Below, piece after piece: positions 1 to 6,055 of a stretch of DNA of 6,371 nucleotides. Position numbers and translations under genes: made by a program. Origin of the DNA: Gemmatimonadota bacterium (GTDB lineage Bacteria; Gemmatimonadota; Gemmatimonadetes; Longimicrobiales; Gaopeijiaceae); the NCBI GenBank assembly GCA_016209995.1, contig JACQVC010000096.1:1-6371 (forward strand), given 5' to 3'. The notes under the pieces were generated by a model. It searched no databases. It worked only from the letters and a program-made list of their open reading frames with translations, and was not told the DNA's origin. Within the stretch, counting starts at the first letter, position 1. Every line of letters begins with the position of its first letter.

Positions 1-404
1 ACCTGCACGGCGCCGAGCGCCTTCGCTTCGTCGATCTTCGCGCCGATCTCCTCGTACGAAAGAACATACGCTTCCGGATCCTGCGGCGGCCGATAGAACG
101 CGCAAAACTTGCAGTCCGTGACGCACAAGTTGGTGTAATTGACGTTGCGATCGACGATGTAGGTGACCACGCCGGGCCGCGTTCGCTCGAGCCGCAGGGC
201 GTGTGCGCGCGCGCCCAGCTCGAGGAGCGGCGTCGTGCGCGCCACGTCCCGCCACTCCTCGATCTCGGCGGCAAACGGCCGCGAGCGCAGCGGCGCGGGC
301 GAGTACTCGGGCTGCGGCAGCCGGACCGGCAAGGGATGCCCAGCGGGGCGCAACCGCGGAGCCACGCGCTGCAGGATCGGGAGCTCGAGCACCGACTGGC
401 TCAC
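1..404 (-). CDS. mqnC: Cyclic dehypoxanthine futalosine synthase MqnC, N-terminal fragment (radical SAM)
   Basis: MqnC is the radical SAM enzyme that cyclises dehypoxanthine futalosine to the cyclic form, the step that creates the second ring of the menaquinone headgroup precursor. The gene runs off the left edge; 134 codons are visible. Residues 79-92 (VVTYIVDRNVNYTN) are followed by CVTDCKFCAFYR, giving a standard CX3CX2C cluster with Cys94, Cys98 and Cys101. EAYVLSYEEIGAKIDEAKALGAVQ comes next; this block is close to the MqnC signature. The helix ARTTPLLELGARAHALRL precedes it as in the family. The first 45 or so residues are rich in proline and arginine, and the core motif sits some 30 residues later than I would expect. 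The GTG at 404 is chosen because it overlaps the mqnE stop (GTGA) and has GGGAG five bases upstream. GTG at 410 is a less likely alternative. Confidence 0.9.
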   Translation of the reverse strand, partial: MSQSVLELPILQRVAPRLRPAGHPLPVRLPQPEYSPAPLRSRPFAAEIEEWRDVARTTPLLELGARAHALRLERTRPGVVTYIVDRNVNYTNLCVTDCKFCAFYRPPQDPEAYVLSYEEIGAKIDEAKALGAVQ

Positions 405-1543
405 GGCCACTCCCGCACCACGTTGTAGCGCGCGTCCCGTTCGACGGGACGCCGTCCCGCGCCTCGGATGAGTCCTACCACCTCTTCCAGACGCAGCCCC
501 TGGGGCGTGTGAGCGCCCGCCTCGTGGTAGATCTTCTCCCGCACCACCGTGCCTTCCAGGTCATCGACGCCGAAATGGAGCGCCACCTGGCTCACCTTGA
601 TGGTGTTCATAATCCAATGCGTCTTCACGTGCGGAACGTTGTCGAAGAGCAGACGGCCTACCGCCAGGTTCTTGAGATCGTCGAATCCCGTCGTCGCGGT
701 CCCTTCCCGACCCAGCTGCCGTCCCAGCTCGTTGTTGTCCGGGTGATAGGCCAGCGGAATGTACGTGAGAAAGCCACCGGTCTCATCCTGAAGCTCGCGC
801 AGCATCAGGATGTGCTCGACGCGGTCCGCCGAGGTCTCTACGTGTCCATACAGCATCGTGCAGTTCGTGAAGATGCCCAGTCGATGCGCACAGCGGTGAA
901 CGTCGAGCCATTCCTCCGCGGCCAGCTTGCGGTCCGCGATCGTGCGCCGCACGCCCTTCGAGAACACCTCCGCTCCACCGCCGGGCATGCTGTCCAGACC
1001 TGCGGCTACCAGACGCCGAAGGACCTCCTCGACGGAGAGCTTCTCGATGCGCGCCAGGTGGGCGATCTCCACGGCCGTCAGCGCCTTAATGCTCACACCC
1101 GGGTGCCGCTCCTTCAGCCCACGAATCATCTCCTCGTAATACGAGAGGCGTAGCTTCGGGTGGAGCCCTCCCACGATGTGGAACTCGCGGACGCGCATAT
1201 CCCGCACGTTCTCCGCCTCGGCGAACACCTCGTCGAGCGACAGGGTGTACGCGCCGTCCTCCTTGGGCGTGCGCGCGTAAGAGCAGAAGACGCAGGTCTT
1301 CCGCAGGACGCACACATTCGTTGGGTTAATGTGCTGATTGGCCGCGAACAGGACGCGATCGCCGTTCCGCCTTTGGTTCACCGCGTCCGCCAGCGCGCCG
1401 ATGGCCAGAAGGTCCCGGCTCTCGAAGAGCGCGATCCCGTCCTCCCGGCTCAGGCGCTCACCGGCCATGACCTTGTCATGAATCGGCAGGAGTGCCGGGT
1501 CCGTAGGCCTCACCCGAACCGTATCGTCGATCAGCGTCGCCAT
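401..1543 (-). CDS. mqnE: Aminofutalosine synthase MqnE (radical SAM)
   Basis: MqnE is a cytosolic radical SAM enzyme that adds the 5'-deoxyadenosyl radical to 3-[(1-carboxyvinyl)oxy]benzoate, giving aminofutalosine in the futalosine menaquinone pathway. The 380-residue product begins with a helical segment (GERLSREDGIALFES, 28-42) typical of the MqnE/MqnC/CofH group. Next come NPTNVCV and the cluster-binding cysteines Cys78, Cys84 and Cys87, then the MqnE-like EFHIVGGLHPKL (120-131), KALTAVEI (153-160), MPGGGAEVF (186-194) and TYIPLAYHPDNNEL (260-273). The cysteine spacing is CX5CX2C, two residues longer than the usual CX3CX2C. The flanking sequence is intact, so this looks like a real variant and not a frameshift. 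The ATG at 1543 has AGGA at 1550-1547, closely spaced. The TGA stop overlaps the mqnC GTG. MqnC and CofH are related alternatives, but HIVGGLHP and the following radical SAM gene favour MqnE. Confidence 0.92.
   Translation of the reverse strand: MATLIDDTVRVRPTDPALLPIHDKVMAGERLSREDGIALFESRDLLAIGALADAVNQRRNGDRVLFAANQHINPTNVCVLRKTCVFCSYARTPKEDGAYTLSLDEVFAEAENVRDMRVREFHIVGGLHPKLRLSYYEEMIRGLKERHPGVSIKALTAVEIAHLARIEKLSVEEVLRRLVAAGLDSMPGGGAEVFSKGVRRTIADRKLAAEEWLDVHRCAHRLGIFTNCTMLYGHVETSADRVEHILMLRELQDETGGFLTYIPLAYHPDNNELGRQLGREGTATTGFDDLKNLAVGRLLFDNVPHVKTHWIMNTIKVSQVALHFGVDDLEGTVVREKIYHEAGAHTPQGLRLEEVVGLIRGAGRRPVERDARYNVVREWP
410..414 (-). promoter_or_regulatory. Ribosome binding site of mqnC
   Basis: GGGAG, read on the minus strand within the last codons of mqnE, lies five bases before the GTG at 404-402. 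It favours that GTG over the in-frame GTG at 410, whose first base overlaps the motif. With the GTGA overlap it implies translational coupling of mqnE and mqnC. Confidence 0.6.
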
Positions 1544-1562
1544 CGTTCCTATCTAGCTGCGA

Positions 1563-1621
1563 CCCGCCCCGCTCCCACACGCCTGTCCCCTAACCCACTT
1601 AACCCGCTACCCCGCCGACCC
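1563..1621 (-). repeat. G-rich, G-quadruplex-like spacer between fabF and mqnE
   Basis: Most of the 79-nt gap between the fabF stop and the mqnE start consists of runs of three or four G on the minus (mRNA) strand. The plus-strand C runs are at 1619-1621, 1610-1613, 1603-1605, 1594-1596, 1587-1590, 1574-1576, 1567-1570 and 1563-1565. The first five, in transcription order, are separated by loops of 5, 4, 6 and 3 bases, which satisfies the common G3+N1-7 quadruplex pattern. The last three form a second cluster with loops of 3 and 1 bases. Part of it is an imperfect 8-9 bp tandem repeat with the plus-strand unit TAACCCGCT. It ends about 20 nt before the mqnE start codon, so a fold here could influence ribosome access or transcript continuity. 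Folding is inferred from pattern only. Confidence 0.7.
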
Positions 1622-1622
1622 G

Positions 1623-2894
1623 CTAGTTCTCCCACCGCCGTATGGCCAAGGACACGTTGTGCCCGCCGAAACCGAAGGAGTTGGAGAGCGCGACGTCGAC
1701 GGAGCCCAGCACTTTCTGGTTGTGCGCGTAGTTCAGGTCGCACGCGGGGTCCGGAGTCGTGAAGTTGATGGTCGGCGGGATGACACCGTGCTTGCACACG
1801 AGCGCGGTGACGATGGTCTCCACTCCTCCAGCGGCACCCAGCAAGTGTCCTGTCATGGATTTCGTCGAGCCCACGACCAGGCGGTACGCCGCGTCACTGA
1901 ACAAGCTCTTGATCGCCGCCGTCTCGGCCGCGTCGTTGTGCGGTGTGGAGGTACCGTGGGCGTTGATATAGACGACGTCGTCCGGCGTCAGACCCCCATC
2001 TTCGAGGGCTAAGCGCATGGCGAGCTGCGCGCCGGTGCCGCCCGGCGCCGGCGCCGTGATGTGATAGGCATCGGCGGACTGACCGTATCCGACCACTTCG
2101 GCGACGATCTCGGCGCCGCGCCTCTCGGCGTACTCCAGGCTCTCCAGCACGAGACACCCTGCTCCCTCGCCCAGCACGAACCCGTCGCGCGTAGCGTCGA
2201 ACGGCCGACTCGCCGTCTGCGGCGAATCGTTGCGCGTCGACAGCGCCTTCATGGACGCAAAGCCCGCGACGGTCAGCGGCGTGATGGTCGCCTCCGTACC
2301 TCCCGTGATCATGATGTCCGCCTCGCCCCGTCCAATGGCTCGGAACGCCGATCCTATGGCGTGGGCGCTGGAGGCACATGCGGACACCGTGGTGTAATTC
2401 GGTCCTTTCGCACAGTAGCGAATCGAGATGAGTCCCGGCGCGATATCCGGAATGAACATGGGCACGAAAAAGGGGCTGACGCGCTTCGGTCCCTTCTCCA
2501 GCAGCGTTCTCGTTTGCTCCTCGAAGGTGGCGATCCCTCCGATGCCGGTCCCCAGGATGACGCCGAAGCGTTCAGGGGGCACATCGGTAGGGCGCTCCGC
2601 GAGGCCGGCCGAGCTCATGGCCTCCGCGGCCGCCACGAGCGCAAACTGTGCGAACCGATCGAACCGTCGGATCTCTTTGGGGTCCAGCTCGTGGCTGGGA
2701 TCGAAGTCCTTCACCTCACACGCGAAGCGGGTCGCGAACTCGTCCGTCGTCTCGAACAGCGTGATGGGTGCCGCCCCGCTGACTCCCCGTACCAGGGCGT
2801 CCCACGTCTCGGCGACGGTCTTCCCCAAGGGCGTAACGAGGCCCATCCCGGTGATCACGACCCGGCGGCCCGAGGATGAAGCGTCTTGAGGCAT
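1623..2894 (-). CDS. fabF: Beta-ketoacyl-ACP synthase II (FabF)
   Basis: FabF is the elongating condensing enzyme: it takes acyl-ACP, condenses it with malonyl-ACP and releases CO2 and 3-ketoacyl-ACP. The 423-residue product has a thiolase fold and is about ten residues longer than many homologues because of a short Ser-rich N-terminal lead before VVITGMGLVTPLG. The catalytic set is Cys173 in TVSACASSAHAIG, His313 in NAHGTST, Lys345 and His350 in STKSMTGHLLGAAGG. GTGIGG (115-120), RPFDATRDGFVLGEGAG (230-246) and the C-terminal SNSFGFGGHN (404-413) are all intact. A second condensing enzyme of the FabB type is not in the window. The ATG at 2894 has no recognisable Shine-Dalgarno sequence, but a TGA lies upstream in frame with no other start, so this ATG or one slightly inside is correct. 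It is followed by a G-rich spacer. Confidence 0.97.
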   Translation of the reverse strand: MPQDASSSGRRVVITGMGLVTPLGKTVAETWDALVRGVSGAAPITLFETTDEFATRFACEVKDFDPSHELDPKEIRRFDRFAQFALVAAAEAMSSAGLAERPTDVPPERFGVILGTGIGGIATFEEQTRTLLEKGPKRVSPFFVPMFIPDIAPGLISIRYCAKGPNYTTVSACASSAHAIGSAFRAIGRGEADIMITGGTEATITPLTVAGFASMKALSTRNDSPQTASRPFDATRDGFVLGEGAGCLVLESLEYAERRGAEIVAEVVGYGQSADAYHITAPAPGGTGAQLAMRLALEDGGLTPDDVVYINAHGTSTPHNDAAETAAIKSLFSDAAYRLVVGSTKSMTGHLLGAAGGVETIVTALVCKHGVIPPTINFTTPDPACDLNYAHNQKVLGSVDVALSNSFGFGGHNVSLAIRRWEN

Positions 2895-2940
2895 AAACGG
2901 TGTTGTGAACGCGCAGCGATTGTGGGCTCACCCGGCCGGA

Positions 2941-3186
2941 CTACTCGGACTTCGCGTGCTGCTGCAGGTAGTTGATGGCGTCGCCCACGGTGCGCATCTG
3001 CTCTGCGTCCTCGTCCGGGATATCGATTCCGAACTCTTCCTCGAACGCCATCACGAGCTCGACCGTATCCAGCGAATCGGCGCCCAAATCTTCGACGAAC
3101 GATGCGGCCGCTGTCACCTTCTCGGGCTCGACGCCCAGCTCGTTGATGATGAGCTCCTTCACCCTCGCCTGGATGTCACCCGCCAT
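2941..3186 (-). CDS. acpP: Acyl carrier protein (AcpP)
   Basis: This is the small acidic carrier that holds growing acyl chains on a 4'-phosphopantetheine arm and presents them to FabD, FabH, FabG, FabF and PlsX. The product has 81 residues, the normal size. The modification site is Ser38 in the signature [18 protein letters not shown], followed by [10 protein letters not shown]. The helix-forming N-terminus [13 protein letters not shown] and the C-terminal [13 protein letters not shown] match the four-helix ACP fold. The protein is rich in Glu and Asp, as expected for contact with basic patches on partner enzymes. The ATG at 3186 is preceded by an AAGGGGGGA stretch (3197-3189), a good though closely spaced ribosome binding site. 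It is placed between fabG and fabF, 46 nt before the latter, which identifies it as the housekeeping fatty acid ACP and not a polyketide or nonribosomal carrier. Confidence 0.98.
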   Translation of the reverse strand: MAGDIQARVKELIINELGVEPEKVTAAASFVEDLGADSLDTVELVMAFEEEFGIDIPDEDAEQMRTVGDAINYLQQHAKSE

Positions 3187-3214
3187 AGTCCCCCCTTGAG
3201 ATTGAACGTCCCGA

Positions 3215-3240
3215 GCCGCCCGACGCTCCAGCCGGGCGCC
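3215..3240 (-). other. GC-rich inverted repeat between fabG and acpP
   Basis: On the mRNA strand, GGCGCCCGGC (3240-3231) can pair with GTCGGGCGGC (3224-3215) across the six-base loop TGGAGC. That gives nine pairs of ten, one of them G-T, with a single G-G mismatch near the base. No run of T follows, so it does not look like an intrinsic terminator. It lies inside the 68-nt gap before acpP, whose product is usually needed in far larger amounts than its neighbours. An mRNA processing or stability role is therefore conceivable but unproven, and GC-rich DNA makes chance stems common. Confidence 0.4.
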
Positions 3241-3254
3241 CTCCGCTTGCGGCG

Positions 3255-3992
3255 CTAGAGCACCATGCCGCCATCCACGACCAGAACCTGCCCGGTAATG
3301 TAACCGGCCCCCGGGCCTACAAGAAAGCGCGCCACGGCCGCCACGTCCTCCGGTTGGCCGAGACGCCCCAAAGCAACCTTTTCCCGGATTCCCCGGGTTT
3401 GCTCCTCATTCAGCCCGGCCGTCATGTCCGTCTCGATGTATCCAGGCGCGATCGCGTTGCAGCGAATACCACGAGGGGCCAGCTCGCGAGCTACACTCTT
3501 GGTGAGTCCGATCAAGCCCGCCTTCGCGGCCGAATAGTTCGCCTGGCCAGGATTCCCGGTGATCCCGACCACGCTCGTGACGTTGAGAATCGACCCTGCG
3601 CGGCGCCGCATCATTCCTTTGGCGACCGCCCGGATCGTGTTGAACGCGCCCTTTAGGTTCACGCCCAGCACGTCATCCCAGTCCTGGTCGCGCAGCCGTA
3701 CCAACAGGTTGTCTCGCGTAATGCCCGCGTTGTTGACCAGGATCGCGATCTCGCCCAGGTCCTTCTCGATCTGCGCCGTGGTCGCCTGAACGCCCGCCGG
3801 GTCCGCAACGTTGCAGGCGTAGCCGGCGTGCCCGCTGCCCGGAAGGGCGGCGGCAGCCGTGGCCGCGCGAGTCGCATCCTGGCCGATCACCGCCACGCGC
3901 GCTCCCGCATCCGCGAGCGCCCGGCTAATGGCCAAACCGATGCCGCGGCTGCCACCCGTCACCATGGCGACCTGTCCGGCTAGCTCCTGCAT
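3255..3992 (-). CDS. fabG: 3-oxoacyl-ACP reductase (FabG)
   Basis: FabG is the NADPH-dependent reductase that converts 3-ketoacyl-ACP to 3-hydroxyacyl-ACP, the first reduction of each elongation cycle. The 245-residue product is a classical short-chain dehydrogenase with a Rossmann fold. The cofactor loop TGGSRGIG is at 12-19, NNAG at 87-90, and the catalytic tetrad is Asn112 (VNLKG), Ser140 (NVTS), Tyr153 and Lys157 (YSAAK). The substrate-side loop [10 protein letters not shown] is at 182-191, and the protein ends in the usual VVDGGM. Many short-chain dehydrogenases are called FabG loosely. Here the position between fabD and acpP, plus the FabG-like [13 protein letters not shown] and C-terminus, make the specific call safe. 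The ATG at 3992 is the only reasonable start: upstream codons in frame contain no start before a TGA. No strong ribosome binding site precedes it. Confidence 0.97.
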   Translation of the reverse strand: MQELAGQVAMVTGGSRGIGLAISRALADAGARVAVIGQDATRAATAAAALPGSGHAGYACNVADPAGVQATTAQIEKDLGEIAILVNNAGITRDNLLVRLRDQDWDDVLGVNLKGAFNTIRAVAKGMMRRRAGSILNVTSVVGITGNPGQANYSAAKAGLIGLTKSVARELAPRGIRCNAIAPGYIETDMTAGLNEEQTRGIREKVALGRLGQPEDVAAVARFLVGPGAGYITGQVLVVDGGMVL

Positions 3993-4063
3993 GGGATACT
4001 CGCTGGCCGTGTCATCGGCTCCTGATTCCGTTGCTCTTGCGGGAGACGATCTTCAGCGACCTG

Positions 4064-4984
4064 CTATAACGCAGCGATGGCGTCCGGACTATCCCCCAGC
4101 GACTGGCACGGCACAGCGCGCGCGATACGACGGTGGAGTCCGCAGAGCACCGTGCCCGGCCCCAGCTCGGCGAAGGCAGCGGGACCGCGCTCGAGCATCG
4201 TGCGCACGCTTTCCGCCCAGCGCACCGGGGCCGTGAGCTGGCGCACCAGCAGGTCGCGAGCTTCCGGGCCCGAGGCGATGGGCCGCGCGGACACATTCGA
4301 CACCACGGGAAACTTCGGATCGCGAAACGCGGTGCCCAGCAAGTGCGCGCGAAGTCCGTTCTCGGCCGCCGACATCAGCGGAGAGTGGAATGCGCCCGAG
4401 ACCACCAGCGGGATGGCGCGCCGAGCACCCGCCGCAGGCGCCGCTTCCACCGCCCTCCGCACTGCCTCCACGTCACCGCTGATCACGACCTGACCGGGTG
4501 CGTTGTAGTTCGCAGCCACACAAACACTTACATCGTCGCTGGCCGCCCGGCACAAGGCTTCTACCTGCTCATCTTCCATCCCCAGAATCGCTGCCATAGT
4601 ACCCGGACGCTCGAGCCCCGCTCGATACATTAGCTCACCCCGGAGACGCACGGCCACGAGCGCGTCCTCGAACGTCAAGGTGCCGGCCAGCACGTGGGCC
4701 GAAAACTCGCCGAGGGAGTGCCCTGCCGCAAGAGCGACCGGGCCCAGTCGCGCGGCCAAGACCGCGTGTACCGCGATGGTGTGAACCAGGATGGCGGGCT
4801 GGGCGTTCTTGGTGAGGATCAGCTCCTCCTCGGGCCCCTCCCAGCACAGCCGCGACAGGGGGAACCCGAGGATTTCATCGGCCTGCCTGAAGACCGCGGC
4901 CGCCGCCGGGTAGCGCTCGGCCAGCGCCTTGCCCATCGTCACGTGTTGAGCGCCCTGCCCCGGACAGAGAATGGCCAGCGTCAT
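4064..4984 (-). CDS. fabD: Malonyl CoA-acyl carrier protein transacylase (FabD)
   Basis: FabD moves malonate from malonyl-CoA to the phosphopantetheine arm of AcpP, supplying the extender unit for FabH and FabF. The 306-residue product is typical for the family. Motifs appear in the expected order: CPGQGAQ at 7-13, the nucleophile elbow GHSLGEFSA with Ser90, an arginine at about 115 in VRLRGELM that would bind the malonyl carboxylate, NYNAPGQVVISG at 159-170, and the catalytic histidine His200 in SGAFHSPLM. A GPGTVLCGL segment is near the C-terminus. The elbow has Phe where many homologues have Tyr, a mild substitution. The ATG at 4984 has only a weak Shine-Dalgarno-like sequence, but an in-frame TGA lies a few codons upstream, so no longer start exists. 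It sits 78 nt after fabH and 71 nt before fabG. Confidence 0.97.
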   Translation of the reverse strand: MTLAILCPGQGAQHVTMGKALAERYPAAAAVFRQADEILGFPLSRLCWEGPEEELILTKNAQPAILVHTIAVHAVLAARLGPVALAAGHSLGEFSAHVLAGTLTFEDALVAVRLRGELMYRAGLERPGTMAAILGMEDEQVEALCRAASDDVSVCVAANYNAPGQVVISGDVEAVRRAVEAAPAAGARRAIPLVVSGAFHSPLMSAAENGLRAHLLGTAFRDPKFPVVSNVSARPIASGPEARDLLVRQLTAPVRWAESVRTMLERGPAAFAELGPGTVLCGLHRRIARAVPCQSLGDSPDAIAAL

Positions 4985-5062
4985 GTCCGCGTGAAATCAC
5001 CAGACGCGATCATCACAACGATGCGGCACGGGGGATGAGGACCTCGGACGGGCGGTGAACCG

Positions 5063-6055
5063 CTAGCAGCGAAGCACCAGGGAGCCCCAGGTGAATCCGG
5101 CTCCGAAGGCGACCATGAGGACGTGAGACCCGGGCCGGATGCGCCCCTGCTCGAGGGCTTCGTCCAGGGCGACCGGTAGCGTGGCCGAGCTCATGTTTCC
5201 GTAGCGGTCGACGTTCACGTACACTTTCGCCATGGGAAGACCCGCGTACTTCGCGGTCGCCTCGATGATCCGCATGTTCGCCTGGTGCGGAATGAGAAGG
5301 TCGATGTCCTCGGCTCGCAGGCCTGCCCGCTGCAGCGCTACGTCGCACGCTTCGGCCATCGAGCGCACCGCCGCCTTGAACACCTCGCGGCCCTCCATCT
5401 TCATGAGATGGCCCTTCTCGTCCAGCACCTTGTGATCCAGCGGAATCTTCACGCCCCCGGCGGGACGGTAGAGGAGGTCGCCCAGCCTGCCATCGGAGCG
5501 CAGGTAGCTCGATAGGATGCCGCGCGAGTTGGCGCTGCGCCGCAGCACGGCGGCGCCGGCGCCATCTCCGAACAGCACGCAGGTCGACCGGTCCTCCCAG
5601 TCGGTGATGGAGCTCATCTTCTCCGTGCACACCACGAGGGCAATCTCGGCGCGTCCCGCCGCCAGGAACCCCTCCGCCACCGTGACCGCGTAGATGAACG
5701 CCGTGCATGCCGCCTGGATGTCGAAGGCGGCGGCGTTTTTCGTTCCCAGGATGGCCTGCATGTCACACGCGGTCGAGGGGAGCCAGCGATCCGGCGTCGC
5801 CGTGGCCCCGACCAGCAGGTCCACCTCACCGGGGTGGAGCCCTGCTCGCTCCATCGCCTGGCACGCCGCCCGTGCGCCCATCTCCGCGGCCAGCATCTCC
5901 GGCTCCGCGAGCCGCCGCTCGCGGATGCCCGTCCGCTCGACGATCCATTGGTCCGTCGTATCGACCATCTTCTCCAGATCGCGGTTCGTCAGCACGCGTT
6001 CGGGAAGATAACGGCCCGTCGCTACGATCTCGACCAGAGGTTTCGGGATCTTCAT
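5063..6055 (-). CDS. fabH: Beta-ketoacyl-ACP synthase III (FabH)
   Basis: FabH is the cytosolic initiating condensing enzyme of FAS II. It joins a short acyl-CoA primer to malonyl-ACP, releasing CO2 and acetoacetyl-ACP or a branched equivalent. The 330-residue product has normal family length. Early motifs are TNRDLEKMVDTTDQWI (about 23-38) and RTGIRER (41-47). The catalytic triad is visible as Cys117 in FDIQAACTAF, His257 in IPHQAN and Asn287 in RYGNMSS. The glycine-rich LFGDGAGAAV lies at 161-170 and the C-terminal VAFGAGFTWGS at 315-325. The residues after the catalytic Asn read GNMSSAT rather than the common GNTSAAS. The ATG at 6055 is chosen because it overlaps the plsX stop, has AGGAGG four bases upstream and gives the usual N-terminus. 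Primer preference (acetyl or branched) cannot be read from the sequence. A 78-nt gap separates it from fabD. Confidence 0.97.
   Translation of the reverse strand: MKIPKPLVEIVATGRYLPERVLTNRDLEKMVDTTDQWIVERTGIRERRLAEPEMLAAEMGARAACQAMERAGLHPGEVDLLVGATATPDRWLPSTACDMQAILGTKNAAAFDIQAACTAFIYAVTVAEGFLAAGRAEIALVVCTEKMSSITDWEDRSTCVLFGDGAGAAVLRRSANSRGILSSYLRSDGRLGDLLYRPAGGVKIPLDHKVLDEKGHLMKMEGREVFKAAVRSMAEACDVALQRAGLRAEDIDLLIPHQANMRIIEATAKYAGLPMAKVYVNVDRYGNMSSATLPVALDEALEQGRIRPGSHVLMVAFGAGFTWGSLVLRC

Noticed and set aside
240..404. Frameshift or pseudogene at the 5' end of mqnC
   Set aside because: The single frame from GTG 404 stays open to the window edge and reaches the intact cysteine motif; the other two frames give no family-like sequence, so there is no evidence of a break.
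203..1153. Long plus-strand open reading frame of 316 codons opposite mqnC and mqnE
   Set aside because: It is antisense to clearly recognisable mqnE and mqnC coding sequence, its product is Arg/Ala-rich without any family motif, and GC-rich coding DNA often leaves such open antisense frames.
1563..1621. C-rich/G-rich spacer as a telomere, CRISPR array or intrinsic terminator
   Set aside because: The units are only 8-9 bp and imperfect, with no spacers as in CRISPR. It is internal to a gene cluster, and there is no GC stem followed by a T run, so none of these fits.
2061..2879. Plus-strand open reading frame of 272 codons opposite fabF
   Set aside because: It lies wholly antisense to fabF, whose catalytic residues are all intact; the translated product is Arg-rich and shows no domain.
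3215..3240. The stem-loop before acpP as a Rho-independent terminator
   Set aside because: No T tract follows the stem on the mRNA strand, and a terminator here would cut off acpP and fabF from the rest of the cluster.
4985..5062. Internal promoter or regulator site in the fabH-fabD gap
   Set aside because: I looked for paired -35/-10 elements and a palindromic operator of the FapR or FabR type and saw only a four-base-pair inverted repeat, which is not enough to support a call.
5013..5708. Minus-strand open frame of 231 codons overlapping fabH out of frame
   Set aside because: It is a shifted reading of fabH with low-complexity Gly/Arg-rich sequence, and fabH itself carries the full family signature.
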